From the NCBI RefSeq assembly GCF_014652575.1, contig NZ_BMZB01000003.1, positions 186,001 to 250,000 of the forward strand: a DNA stretch of 64,000 bases. The letters run 5' to 3'. The stretch is from Asticcacaulis endophyticus (GTDB lineage: Bacteria; Pseudomonadota; Alphaproteobacteria; Caulobacterales; Caulobacteraceae). Under the pieces are notes generated by a model that saw only the letters and a program-made list of their open reading frames with translations, made no database searches and was not told the origin of the DNA. Position numbers and translations under genes: made by a program. Position 1 is the first letter of the stretch. Each line of letters opens with the position of its first letter. Positions 38,893 to 48,225 of this stretch are shown here, in pieces.

Positions 38893-40041
38893 TTAAATCC
38901 GTTCCGGAAAATGTTTTTGGGCTATGTGGATCACACCGTCACCGGCCAGGCGACAAAGGTTTTGAAGCCGGTCCATCCCCGGTTTGATAAACGGTAAAAC
39001 CGCTACATGTCCTGCGGTAATAAGCATAGACCACACTAGCCATGCCCATGGTCTGAGTGAGATGTGCGCGGCCAACACGGGCGTAGCAAGTACCAGAAAA
39101 GCCCCGTTTAAGATCAACAGGCTTAGGGTATTCTGACCAATCCATACCAGTAAGACCGATGCGCGGAAGGGTTTTACGGCTTGTGCGAGTAAGATCAGGC
39201 TGGCAATGCCCAGAAATGCGGTCACCAGAAACAGGGGTAAAAAGCCTACCTGCCCGGCAACGATATTAACACCAAAGGACGGGTAAGTGCTTTGATTGCA
39301 ATTTGAAATCGGATCTAAAGGGCATCCCTTATTCAGGGGATGAAGGATGGTAACAAGCCCTATTGTTACCGATGCCGCGACGGCGGCGAGCCGAGGTGTG
39401 ATTGCTGGTTTTTTAACGCCGCTGAACGCACGCCCCACCAGGAAAAAGAACAGGCCGATACCCCAGGTATTGTCCATGAATATGACTTTAAGGCCATTAG
39501 CATCGGCTATAAAAATAGCTGCCAGACCTATGATCATAGAGATTTTTACAATTGCGGAACCACGTAGGTAAATCCACGCCAGACATTGGACGATGGCTAA
39601 GGATATCAGGAACCAGGGCACCATTAGTGCGAAATCCTTACCCAATACCAGGGGGCGTACGGCCAGTTTAATGAGGTTCAGAGGGTGAAGCAGGTCTCCG
39701 TGCGCGGCGCCTACAAAGGGAACGGCCATAAGATGTGTAATATAGGCAAAAAAGATGAGCGTAAGTGCCTGGGAAGCCGTTTGATAAAAATTCCGCTCAT
39801 GCAAACGCAGCGCCGCCATGCCTGAAATGAAATAAAAGGCCGGCATATGAAAGGATTGTATAGCCTGAGCGGCTGAAAATGCATGGGGATCAAATCCGCC
39901 ATCCGGCCGTGCCAGAAAAAAGATCAAAAGGGTATGGCCAAATATAACAAGCAGCATGGCACTGCCGCGCGCGATATCTATGACCGGATCGCGTCCCGCG
40001 TCAAATGATGGCTGGGGGGCAAAATTTTTGAGACTAGCCAT
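38893..40041 (-). CDS. Acyltransferase 3 family membrane protein
   Basis: A 382-residue integral membrane protein of the acyltransferase 3 family, which moves acyl groups (often acetyl) onto sugars or other envelope polymers. The family motif is DIARGSAMLLVIFGHT, with the catalytic His, in the first helix, followed by FHMPAFYFISGM. About ten helices. I chose the ATG at 40041 (MASLKNF) rather than the TTG-started frame 13 codons longer. Substrate unknown; position after the lipid A genes is on the opposite strand, so no operon link. Confidence 0.85.
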   Translation of the reverse strand: MASLKNFAPQPSFDAGRDPVIDIARGSAMLLVIFGHTLLIFFLARPDGGFDPHAFSAAQAIQSFHMPAFYFISGMAALRLHERNFYQTASQALTLIFFAYITHLMAVPFVGAAHGDLLHPLNLIKLAVRPLVLGKDFALMVPWFLISLAIVQCLAWIYLRGSAIVKISMIIGLAAIFIADANGLKVIFMDNTWGIGLFFFLVGRAFSGVKKPAITPRLAAVAASVTIGLVTILHPLNKGCPLDPISNCNQSTYPSFGVNIVAGQVGFLPLFLVTAFLGIASLILLAQAVKPFRASVLLVWIGQNTLSLLILNGAFLVLATPVLAAHISLRPWAWLVWSMLITAGHVAVLPFIKPGMDRLQNLCRLAGDGVIHIAQKHFPERI

Positions 40042-40148
40042 ATGATACCGTTGTTCTGATCCATTTGTTTGACGGACCAAAGCAATTTCGGGGCCACATA
40101 TTTTTCAGAGCACGAATAAGTCGAATTTCCCAGCTTATCGGTATGATG

Positions 40149-40700
40149 CTATTGGCTCCAGCCGGCCCCAACCGGCGGATTATCTAATGGCCGCAATTCG
40201 CGGCACATGAAAACGACATCCAGCCAACGGTCAAGTTTGTAACCCGCATTGGGCAAGCGGCCAGTTTCTACAAAGCCCATGGATTTATGGACGGCAATGG
40301 AAGCCGCATTCTCACCATCACCAATTACGGCGATCATGGTGTAATAGCCAAGAGTTGTCGTCGTGGTGACCAATTCGGATAATAGCGCCTTTCCTATACC
40401 TTTTCCGTGGTGGTCCGGGTGGATATAGATGCTGTCTTCAATGCCGTAGCGGTATCCGGGCCGGGCTCGAAAGGGTGACGCATAGGCAAAGCCAAGCACA
40501 TGATCAGCTTCCACAGCCACCAGATAAGGCAGGTCCATTTGGCGTATCTCATGCCAGCGCGACATCATCTCCTGCGGTGTGGCGGGTTCCAACGCGAAGG
40601 TGCCCGTCCCATAAAGGCAGTTATGGCCGTAAATTTCGGTTATGGCGGAAAAGTCCGCAAAGGTGGCTTTGCGGACTAAAATCGAATGTGAAACAGGCAT
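40149..40700 (-). CDS. GNAT N-acetyltransferase, phosphinothricin-acetyltransferase-like
   Basis: A 183-residue GNAT enzyme. The acetyl-CoA loop is HPDHHGKGIGKALLSELV near residues 96-113, preceded by GIEDSIYIH and the N-terminal IYGHNCLYGTGTFALEPATP typical of the Pat/MnaT group, which acetylates phosphinothricin, methionine sulfone and related amino-acid analogues. The substrate here is not known. Its ATG follows the stop codon of the S9 peptidase gene with no gap, so the two are co-transcribed. Confidence 0.88.
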   Translation of the reverse strand: MPVSHSILVRKATFADFSAITEIYGHNCLYGTGTFALEPATPQEMMSRWHEIRQMDLPYLVAVEADHVLGFAYASPFRARPGYRYGIEDSIYIHPDHHGKGIGKALLSELVTTTTTLGYYTMIAVIGDGENAASIAVHKSMGFVETGRLPNAGYKLDRWLDVVFMCRELRPLDNPPVGAGWSQ

Positions 40701-42941
40701 TTACGCTTTCAGATATCCTTTATCGACGGCCCAGATAGCAAACGCATAATCAAAAGCAATTTCTTTCAGAAAGTCAAAGCGACCCGAAGCCCCGCCATGC
40801 CCCGCTTCCATATTGATCTTGAGCAACATCGGCGCCTGAGACGTATTAAATTCGCGTAGCTTGGAAATCCACTTCATAGGTTCCCAGTAGGTAACACGGG
40901 GGTCGCTAAGGCCGCCTGTTGCCAGCACTGGCGGATACGCCTTGGCGGCAATATTATCATAGGGGCTGTAGGAGGCGATATAATCGTAGGCGGCCTTATC
41001 CTCAATCGGATTGCCCCATTCCGGCCATTCAGGCGGGGTCAGGGGCAGGGAGGTATCGCTCATAGTGTTGAGCACGTCTACGAACGGCACAGCGCCAATC
41101 ACACCAGCCCACAGGTCAGGCCGCATGTTGGTAATGGCCCCCATGAGCATCCCGCCGGCCGATCCGCCATAGGCCACTATACGGCCTTTTGAGCCATACC
41201 CCTTGGCCGTCAGGTGCTCGGCGCAGGCGATAAAATCGGTAAAGGTGTTCTTTTTCTTAAATTTACGGCCATCCATAAACCAGCCACGGCCTTTTTCAGA
41301 GCCGCCGCGAATATGGGCGGTGGCGTAAATCCAGCCACGGTTTACCAGGCTTAGGTTGCGGATAGAAAAAGCGGGCTCCATCGGGATGCCGTAGGAACCG
41401 TAACCGTAAAGCAGCAGCGGGGCCTTGCCGTCCAGCTTAACATCTTTTTTCATCAGGACGGTGACAGGGACATCAACACCATCCGGTGCCTTTGCGTACA
41501 GGCGCTTGGCGACATAGTCGTTCGGATTGTGACCAGACGGAATAACCTGCGTCTTGCGCAAGGTTTTTTGCCGGCTGTCCATGTCGTAGTCATAGGTCTG
41601 GGATGGCGTGGTCGGGGACGTGTAGGTGTAACGCATCACCGTCGTGTCGTATTCCAGTGAACCGCCTAACCCAAGGGCGTAGGCCTCTTCCTTAACGCCT
41701 ATCTCGTGGTCGCTAAGGTCAGCTTTTTTCGTTACGATAATACGTGAATTGGCGTTTTCACGCTCAACCCTAACCAAGTGGCCCTTATAAAGGCTAAAGC
41801 CGGTGATGTAAGTGCCGGGACGGTGGGCGACCCACGGTTGCCAGGTTGATTTTGAAGGCATGGTGGCTGTGGACGTCATCAGCTTGAAATCTAAGGCATC
41901 ATCAGCATTGGTAAGAATTACGAAGCGATCGTCCCAGTGATCGACCTCATACATGACACCGGTCACACGGGGTTCGACGCATACAGGCGCTTTTGTTGGG
42001 TCGGATGCCGGAATCAGCCAGACCTCTGAGGTTTCCTGATTGCCTATACTGATGATGATAAACTTATCGGATGACAGGCTGCCAACACCGATAAAGAAAC
42101 CGGGGTCTTTTTCGTCATAGATCAGGACGTCTTCCCCGCCCTTGGCAGGACGGCGATAAATTTTTGAGGGGCGACCATTATCGTCCCGAAACGTCCAGAA
42201 CAAATATTGAGAATCTGGCGAAAACACGAAATCACCCGTAGCGCTTTCGACGGGCTTGCCAAGCCGTTCTCCGGTCGCCAGATCCTTAACGTGTATTTTG
42301 TAGACCTCGGAGCCTTGGGTATCTTCGGACCAGGCATAAAGCTTGTGATCCGGGCTATGGGTAGTCGTGCCGGTCGCGTAATAGTCGAGGCCTTTAGCGG
42401 CAGCATCTTCGTCCAGCAAAATCTGCTCGTCGGCAGGCACCGCGGCAAAGGGGATGATTTCTTTGCTGATCTTGTCCTTGCTGCGTGGTTTTCTAGCATT
42501 AATCGGATGTTGTGCGCCGGCGTTGTAGCGTACATAGTATTCCCAGGCGCCATCGGCTGCGGGTACAGATGAATCGTCTTCCTTGATGCGGCCTTTCATT
42601 TCCTCAAACAATGTCGCCTGTAACGCTTCGGTAGGCTTTAGCATGTCTTTGGAATAGGCATTTTCAAGTGTCAGGTGATCCTTGACGTCGGTTTTAATGA
42701 TATCAGGATCGCGCAAAACCTCCTGCCAGCGATCATCCTTCATCCAGTGATAGTCATCAGTACGACCGTATCCCAGTTGTTCGATTTTGAAGGGAACCTT
42801 TTTAGCCTTTGGGGCGGTAAGTTTAGACATATGACTTCCTGAAGCGGATAGGGCGGGTGTGGCACCAAAAGCAGAGTTGACCATAAATCCAACACTTATG
42901 CTGCTTACAAGCATGTTTCTGCGATTTATGCGGCTTTTCAT
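40701..42941 (-). CDS. S9A prolyl oligopeptidase family protease, oligopeptidase B-like, probably exported
   Basis: A 746-residue serine peptidase with an N-terminal beta-propeller and a C-terminal alpha/beta hydrolase domain. The nucleophile is in YGGSAGGMLMGAITNMRPDL, the Asp in GLSDPRVTYWEPMKW and the His in GHGGASGRFD; the HIRGGSEKGRGWFMDGRK segment marks the oligopeptidase B group, which cuts after basic residues in short peptides. The N-terminus MKSRINRRNMLVSSISVGFM looks like a twin-arginine signal, whereas classical PtrB is cytoplasmic. First gene of a pair with the GNAT enzyme. Confidence 0.93.
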   Translation of the reverse strand: MKSRINRRNMLVSSISVGFMVNSAFGATPALSASGSHMSKLTAPKAKKVPFKIEQLGYGRTDDYHWMKDDRWQEVLRDPDIIKTDVKDHLTLENAYSKDMLKPTEALQATLFEEMKGRIKEDDSSVPAADGAWEYYVRYNAGAQHPINARKPRSKDKISKEIIPFAAVPADEQILLDEDAAAKGLDYYATGTTTHSPDHKLYAWSEDTQGSEVYKIHVKDLATGERLGKPVESATGDFVFSPDSQYLFWTFRDDNGRPSKIYRRPAKGGEDVLIYDEKDPGFFIGVGSLSSDKFIIISIGNQETSEVWLIPASDPTKAPVCVEPRVTGVMYEVDHWDDRFVILTNADDALDFKLMTSTATMPSKSTWQPWVAHRPGTYITGFSLYKGHLVRVERENANSRIIVTKKADLSDHEIGVKEEAYALGLGGSLEYDTTVMRYTYTSPTTPSQTYDYDMDSRQKTLRKTQVIPSGHNPNDYVAKRLYAKAPDGVDVPVTVLMKKDVKLDGKAPLLLYGYGSYGIPMEPAFSIRNLSLVNRGWIYATAHIRGGSEKGRGWFMDGRKFKKKNTFTDFIACAEHLTAKGYGSKGRIVAYGGSAGGMLMGAITNMRPDLWAGVIGAVPFVDVLNTMSDTSLPLTPPEWPEWGNPIEDKAAYDYIASYSPYDNIAAKAYPPVLATGGLSDPRVTYWEPMKWISKLREFNTSQAPMLLKINMEAGHGGASGRFDFLKEIAFDYAFAIWAVDKGYLKA

Positions 42942-43089
42942 GTGATGACACCTTTGTCAGATTGGCCATAAGGCCGGGGGATGAAAATGATCGAGCTTTG
43001 TAACGAGATTGCGACGCTTCTTAACTATCCGTCAAATGACGGTTTGGTAAGATTCACGACTGGCCTGCTTTTTCAAGGGCATATTGTTT

Positions 43090-43998
43090 ATGGATGCTGA
43101 TTTAACACTGGAACTGATTAAGGCAACGGTGCAAATCGATCAGCCTCTGGCCGATGGAAAGCGCATGGTCGGTACCGGTTTTCTCGTTTCCGTTCCGCGC
43201 GGCTATAATTCGGCTAATAATCCACCGGAAATTGTTCTGGTAACGGCTGCGCATGTGTTTGAAAAAATGCCGTCCAACGAAGTGCGCATTGGTTGGCGAT
43301 TCGAAGGGGCTACGGGTAAATGGCAGTATGGCCCGTCTAAGCTGACGATTCGCTCCGATCGCGGGCCGTTGTGGGTGCAGCACGGCAAAGAAGATGTCGC
43401 GGTCATACCGGTCGAAGTGCCCGCGGCCTATAAAGATAATGTGGTTCCGGTCGCCTGGCTGGCTGATGAGAAGACCTTTACGGAATACCACATCGGTCCC
43501 GGTGATGAGATGATGACGCTGGGTTATCCCCATGGCTTATCGGCTAATCCGGCGGGTTTTCCTATTCTGCGGGCCGGGCGGGTGGCATCCTATCCGCTGA
43601 CACCCAGCACGAACTATCCGACATTTCTCATTGATCTAACAGCTATTCCCGGAAATTCGGGTGGCCCGGTGTTCATGACCGACCGCACGATTCGTCATCC
43701 AGGGACCGAGCAGCCATCCCTGACCTTTATTGCCGGGATTTTGACCAAGCAGGTCGAGCAGGATAACCGTCGGCTTGAGCTTGGGTTGGTGACCCATGCG
43801 GTCTTTGTGCGCTCTACAATCGACAAGCTTTTAAAGTCGCAAGATGAAGAAGCCTTGCGCCAACGATTGGTTGTTCGCCCGGTTTCATCAGGGCCGCCGA
43901 AGACGCCGGATAATTCTACTGGCGATATCGTGCCCGATCCGACGCGTCCGACGAATAGCGGTGCCAAGCCATCAGGTGTAAAAACCTCAAAGCCTTAA
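43090..43998 (+). CDS. Trypsin-like serine protease without a signal peptide
   Basis: A 302-residue protein with a chymotrypsin-fold domain: His55 in LVTAAHV, Asp near 102 in KEDVAVIPV, and Ser near 189 in IPGNSGGPVF, so the triad looks complete. There is no signal peptide or membrane helix, which is unusual for this family. The last 45 or so residues are Pro/Ser/Thr rich and probably disordered (from about VVRPVSSGPPKTPDNSTG). No PDZ domain follows, so it is not a standard DegP. I used the ATG at 43090 rather than the TTG at 43084. Neighbours give no clue to the substrate. Confidence 0.8.
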   Translation: MDADLTLELIKATVQIDQPLADGKRMVGTGFLVSVPRGYNSANNPPEIVLVTAAHVFEKMPSNEVRIGWRFEGATGKWQYGPSKLTIRSDRGPLWVQHGKEDVAVIPVEVPAAYKDNVVPVAWLADEKTFTEYHIGPGDEMMTLGYPHGLSANPAGFPILRAGRVASYPLTPSTNYPTFLIDLTAIPGNSGGPVFMTDRTIRHPGTEQPSLTFIAGILTKQVEQDNRRLELGLVTHAVFVRSTIDKLLKSQDEEALRQRLVVRPVSSGPPKTPDNSTGDIVPDPTRPTNSGAKPSGVKTSKP

Positions 43999-44004
43999 AC
44001 GCGG

Positions 44005-45771
44005 TTATTCCGGAAACACCGCTTCATAACTGAGGCTCTGGAGCGGTGCCGCCGTCATGAGGATCGCCGTCATATGCGAAGAGGCTGCGCTTAATATTTG
44101 CGAGGCATAGATTTCGTTCAATGCAATCTTGGTGTTGAGCCAGTCCGTGTCATCGTGGCCTTGGTCAATTAGTGTCTTAACGGCAACCGCCGCCTTTGCC
44201 AGCAACCATCCGCCGATAAGATCGCCGCTCAGCATAAGATAACGGTTTGCAGCGGTAGCAACCGATGCGCCGTCACTGGTTTTATTTTCAATAATCCATT
44301 TTGTGGCGGTTTTGAAAATTTCCAGAGCGGCTTTGATATGGAATACGTATTTAGATTCATTATGTTCTATGAAATGGCTTATGTCTTGAATAAGCTCCTG
44401 AGCCGCAAGACCATTATCCTGAGACAGTTTTCGACCGACCAGATCTGCAGCCTGAATGCCGTTGGTGCCTTCATAAATGGGCGCTATCCGGGCGTCACGA
44501 TAGTGCTGGGCGGCGCCGGTTTCTTCGATGAACCCCATCCCTCCGTGTACCTGAACGCCGGCGGAGGCGACATCGCAGCCGACCTGCGTGCTCCATGCCT
44601 TGGCAATTGGAACCAGAAAATCTTCTCTGCGTTTGGCGCGCGAACGCTCACTTTCAGGCCCCTTACGGGCGCGGTCAAAAGCTTGCGCTGTCAGCAAGCA
44701 TATGGCGCGTGCGGCTTCGATTTTAGCCTTTGATATCGCCAATGTCAGCCTGACATCAGGGTGATCATAGATGGGGGCGTTTGACGCACCCGTCAGGGCG
44801 GACTTGCCCTGACGGCGTTCATGGGCATAGGTTTGTGCCTGCTGCCAGGCCCGATCAGCGATCCCCACGCCTTGCGTGCCAACGGCCAGTCGGGCCGCGT
44901 TCATCATCACAAACATGGCGGCCAGCCCTTCATTGGGCGGCCCTACCATTTCAGCAAGAGCATCTTCATAGGCCATGACGCAGGTGGGAGACGCGTGAAT
45001 GCCCATCTTGTGCTCAAGTCCGACCGCACGAACGGTGTTACGCTCTCCAATATGGCCGTTTTCATCGATCAGATATTTCGGGCACAGGAACAATGATATG
45101 CCTCTGGTGCCGGCAGGGGCGTCTGGTAGTCGCGCCAGAACCAGATGCACGATATTATCGCAGGCTTCGTGATCACCCCAGGTGATGAAGATTTTTTGTC
45201 CCGTCAAGCGATAAAGGCCCTCGCCAGTCGGGTGCGCTATAGTGGTCAGGGTCGACAGGTCTGAGCCAGACTGAGGTTCGGTCAGGTTCATGGTGCCGCA
45301 CCACGCACCACTAACCAGCTTGGGCAGATAAATCGTTTTTTGGCGGGCGTTGCCATAGGCGCTGAGCGCTTCGATGGCGCCAAGGGTGAGGGTGGGGTTA
45401 AGCGTGAAGGCCATATTTGCAGAATGAAACAGCTCAAAACAGGCTTGCTCCAGCGTTTTAGGCAAGCCCTGACCGCCATGTTCAGGTTCGGCCGTGAGAC
45501 CGTTCCAGCCGCCCTCAGCATAAACTTTCAAAGCCTCACCGAAACCCTCAGCGATAATGACCTGACCATTTTCCAGACGTGCGCCATGATGATCGCCAAT
45601 GACGTTGATTGGGGCCAGAACATCACGCGCCAGATCGCCCGCAGCTTCCAAAACCGCGTTCACAATATCGCTGTCAAGGTCGGGGAAGCCTTTGCTTTGG
45701 TAGAATTCATCAATGCCTATAACCTGTTGCAGGCAAAAGCTGATATCTTTGATGCTGGGACGATATGACAT
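44005..45771 (-). CDS. Acyl-CoA dehydrogenase family protein
   Basis: A 588-residue FAD-dependent acyl-CoA dehydrogenase, of the longer form with an extra C-terminal domain as in DmdC-like and related enzymes. Seen are NLTEPQSGSDLSTLTTIA (FAD and substrate binding), LTGQKIFITWGDHE, VQVHGGMGFIEETGAAQHYR and IAPIYEGTNGIQAADLVGRK, which carries the probable catalytic Glu. It should oxidise a saturated acyl-CoA and pass electrons to ETF; chain length cannot be told. No partner thiolase or ligase gene is adjacent. Confidence 0.93.
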   Translation of the reverse strand: MSYRPSIKDISFCLQQVIGIDEFYQSKGFPDLDSDIVNAVLEAAGDLARDVLAPINVIGDHHGARLENGQVIIAEGFGEALKVYAEGGWNGLTAEPEHGGQGLPKTLEQACFELFHSANMAFTLNPTLTLGAIEALSAYGNARQKTIYLPKLVSGAWCGTMNLTEPQSGSDLSTLTTIAHPTGEGLYRLTGQKIFITWGDHEACDNIVHLVLARLPDAPAGTRGISLFLCPKYLIDENGHIGERNTVRAVGLEHKMGIHASPTCVMAYEDALAEMVGPPNEGLAAMFVMMNAARLAVGTQGVGIADRAWQQAQTYAHERRQGKSALTGASNAPIYDHPDVRLTLAISKAKIEAARAICLLTAQAFDRARKGPESERSRAKRREDFLVPIAKAWSTQVGCDVASAGVQVHGGMGFIEETGAAQHYRDARIAPIYEGTNGIQAADLVGRKLSQDNGLAAQELIQDISHFIEHNESKYVFHIKAALEIFKTATKWIIENKTSDGASVATAANRYLMLSGDLIGGWLLAKAAVAVKTLIDQGHDDTDWLNTKIALNEIYASQILSAASSHMTAILMTAAPLQSLSYEAVFPE

Positions 45772-45893
45772 TTTGGGCTTCCTCGGATGTGGCGGGTCTC
45801 AGGTGCGTCTTGACTAACGCTTAGATCTGACCTCATCCGTAGTATGAGCCACATAATAAAAAGATCAAGATAAGTTTACGTTCGCGTCACCTT

Positions 45894-45920
45894 AATATGT
45901 AACATATATAATTACATATT
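45894..45920. promoter_or_regulatory. Inverted repeat in the acyl-CoA dehydrogenase / b561-YceI divergent region
   Basis: Perfect 9-base arms AATATGTAA (45894-45902) and TTACATATT (45912-45920) with a 9-base AT-only-like spacer CATATATAA. It is central in the 204-base region between two divergent genes, a position typical of operators for TetR- or MarR-type regulators. No such regulator gene is adjacent. Confidence 0.45.
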
Positions 45921-45975
45921 GGTCTTGATTTATGGGCCTCATTGTTCAATATGAGCTTCACTAAGCGCTCTGCCA

Positions 45976-47271
45976 ATGAGGATGACCATGCCTGTTGAAA
46001 CCTATAATCGTTACAGCCGCTGGCTTCACTGGCTGATTGCGGGCTTGATTATCTTTATGATCATTCTGGGTTGGCGGCTTGAGGATGAAGATGCGGGGCG
46101 CTTTGCCCGCTTTCAACTTCATAAATCTATCGGCATAACCATACTTTTTCTGAGCTTTATCAGGCTGGGACTACGTTTTGCCTATAAGGCCCCGCCAGAA
46201 GTCGATGGCCCGAAATGGCAGATGGCGGCCGCAAAAGCTGTCCATTGGGGATTTTATGTTGCCATGATTGGTTTGCCGCTGACGGGTTGGGCCATGGTAT
46301 CTGCAAGCCCGATGGCCATCAAAACTGTGCTTTATGGCATTATGCCGTGGCCGCATTTACCGGTGCCGGCATCTGAGCAAGCTCATGATGCGTGGGAAGC
46401 GGCGCATGGCATTCTGGCCAAACTGATCACCTATGTGTTGATACCTTTGCACATAGGGGCCGCCCTTAAACATCATGTCATTGATAAGGATAATACCATC
46501 ACCCGGATGGTTCCGGGACTAACACCGAAGCCGTTGTTGAATTGGCGCTGGATTATACCGGCGGCTACGGTTGGGATCGCCATCATATCGGGCGCGCTAA
46601 TCTTTGGCGGCGCTAAACCTGAGACGCCTCCGACGTCTGAGGCGGTTACGGCTGATGTCGCGCCTGTTGAAGGCATTGCCTCAAGTTCTGAAGCTTCGGA
46701 AATGGTGAGCGCTGTCGCGGCCTCAGAAGTGTCAAGCCTGTCGGTGACGGCACCCGCAGTTACAAAATGGACGGTAGATAAGGCCAAAACCCGTCTCGAT
46801 TTTGTAACGTCATTTCAGGGGGGCAATATCCGTGGACGTTTCAGCGACTACAGCGCTGACATTCGTTTCGACCCGGTCGCACTTGACACGTCTTCGATCA
46901 AGGTCGTCATCAACCTGAACTCTGTGAGTACAGATGATGCTGAGCGCGACAACACGCTTAAAAGCGATTCATTTTTCAATGTGGCCAGCCACCCAAAGGC
47001 TACATTCGAAGCCAAATCGTTCACAAAAATTTCTGAAACACGCTTTGTGGCCAAAGGTAAGCTAACCCTGCATGGACAGACAAAGTCCTTTGACCTGCCA
47101 TTTAATCTTAAAATCACCGAATCTGGCGTAAAGAAAGTGGCCAATGTCACAGCACAGGCTGATTTGGACAGGCTTGGTTTTGGTGTGGGGTCCGGAGACT
47201 GGGCATCCACCGATCAGATCCCTGCCGACGTGAAGCTGGACTTCACTTTGAGTGCGTCTGCCGTGAAATAG
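45976..47271 (+). CDS. Cytochrome b561 fused to a periplasmic YceI domain
   Basis: A 431-residue fusion. Residues 1 to about 180 form a four-helix cytochrome b561 domain with likely heme-ligand histidines in RYSRWLHWL, FQLHKSIGI, AVHWGFYVAM and VLIPLHIGAALKHH. A fifth helix lies at about 190-212, then a 45-residue Ser/Ala/Val-rich linker, then a YceI lipocalin-like domain (about 260-430) starting WTVDKAKTRLDFVTSFQGG and including LTLHGQTKSFDLPF. YceI proteins bind polyprenyl chains such as ubiquinone. In E. coli the b561 gene yceJ and yceI are adjacent, so the fusion supports a joint quinol-related function. Starts at 45976 and 45988 are both possible. Confidence 0.9.
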   Translation: MRMTMPVETYNRYSRWLHWLIAGLIIFMIILGWRLEDEDAGRFARFQLHKSIGITILFLSFIRLGLRFAYKAPPEVDGPKWQMAAAKAVHWGFYVAMIGLPLTGWAMVSASPMAIKTVLYGIMPWPHLPVPASEQAHDAWEAAHGILAKLITYVLIPLHIGAALKHHVIDKDNTITRMVPGLTPKPLLNWRWIIPAATVGIAIISGALIFGGAKPETPPTSEAVTADVAPVEGIASSSEASEMVSAVAASEVSSLSVTAPAVTKWTVDKAKTRLDFVTSFQGGNIRGRFSDYSADIRFDPVALDTSSIKVVINLNSVSTDDAERDNTLKSDSFFNVASHPKATFEAKSFTKISETRFVAKGKLTLHGQTKSFDLPFNLKITESGVKKVANVTAQADLDRLGFGVGSGDWASTDQIPADVKLDFTLSASAVK

Positions 47272-47307
47272 GTTGAGGCCATCAGGGCGGTTTGGTATGG
47301 GCACGCT

Positions 47308-48225
47308 ATGACTTCTGTTCGCGACGCCGTGACCGCCCTAAATGCCGGAAATCTCATCTTTTTGCCGACCGAAACCGTTTATGGTCTTGGGGCAAGTGCG
47401 GGGGATGCAGCGGCCGTTGCCAAGGTATATTCTGCAAAAGGCCGTCCGCATTTCAACCCTCTGATTGTTCATGTCGCTGATCTGGCGATAGCCGAAAGCC
47501 TTGCTTACTTTGACGACCGCGCGCGCGCGTTGGCTGGGGTGTTTTGGCCAGGCCCCCTGACGCTCGTTTTGCCCGCCAGAGATAATGGGCGGGTCAGTGA
47601 TCTGGCGCGGGCTGGTCTGGATAGCGTGGCGGTACGGGTGCCCAGCCACCCTCTGGCTCTTGAGATATTGCAGGCCTTTGGTGGTGGCGTGGTGGCACCC
47701 TCTGCCAATCGCTCTGGTCGGCCTAGCCCAACCCGGTTCCGTGATGCCGTTGAGGAAACCGGCGCTTATGTGGCGGCGGCGATCGACGGCGGTGATTGCC
47801 AGATTGGCTTGGAATCCACGGTTGTCAGTCTGATGGACGGTGTTCGTTATCTGCGGGCCGGCGCTGTGACGCGCCAGCAAATAGAATCGGTTATTGGGCC
47901 TCTGGAAGGCGATGATCATGATGGGCACCGCTCCCCCGGACGTCTAACCCTGCATTACGCCCCTGATGCTAAGGTTGAGATTAACGTCACTCTTCCCGAA
48001 CCGGGCTGCGCGTATCTGGCATTTGGTCCGACCAGTTATACTGGCCCGGTGTTCCAACTTAGCGCTTCATCTGATCTATCAGAAGCGGCATCTAACCTTT
48101 TTAAATCATTAAGGGATGCAGACAAACTTAATCCCTCTAAAATTTGCGTCGCCCCCATCCCGGATCACGGACTCGGTGAAGCTATTAATGATCGGTTGAA
48201 GCGCGCATCTGGGTTTATTGGTTAG
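47308..48225 (+). CDS. tsaC: Threonylcarbamoyl-AMP synthase, Sua5 type
   Basis: Makes threonylcarbamoyl-AMP from threonine, bicarbonate and ATP, the first step of the t6A modification at position 37 of ANN-decoding tRNAs. It has 305 residues: the YrdC domain (about 1-195, with FLPTETVYGLGASAGD, KGRPHFNPLIVHV and PSANRSGRPSPT) and a C-terminal Sua5 domain after the linker SPGRLTLHYAPDA. The long form is better called Sua5 than TsaC. It converges on yaaA and the two overlap by 4 bases at their stops. Confidence 0.95.
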   Translation: MTSVRDAVTALNAGNLIFLPTETVYGLGASAGDAAAVAKVYSAKGRPHFNPLIVHVADLAIAESLAYFDDRARALAGVFWPGPLTLVLPARDNGRVSDLARAGLDSVAVRVPSHPLALEILQAFGGGVVAPSANRSGRPSPTRFRDAVEETGAYVAAAIDGGDCQIGLESTVVSLMDGVRYLRAGAVTRQQIESVIGPLEGDDHDGHRSPGRLTLHYAPDAKVEINVTLPEPGCAYLAFGPTSYTGPVFQLSASSDLSEAASNLFKSLRDADKLNPSKICVAPIPDHGLGEAINDRLKRASGFIG

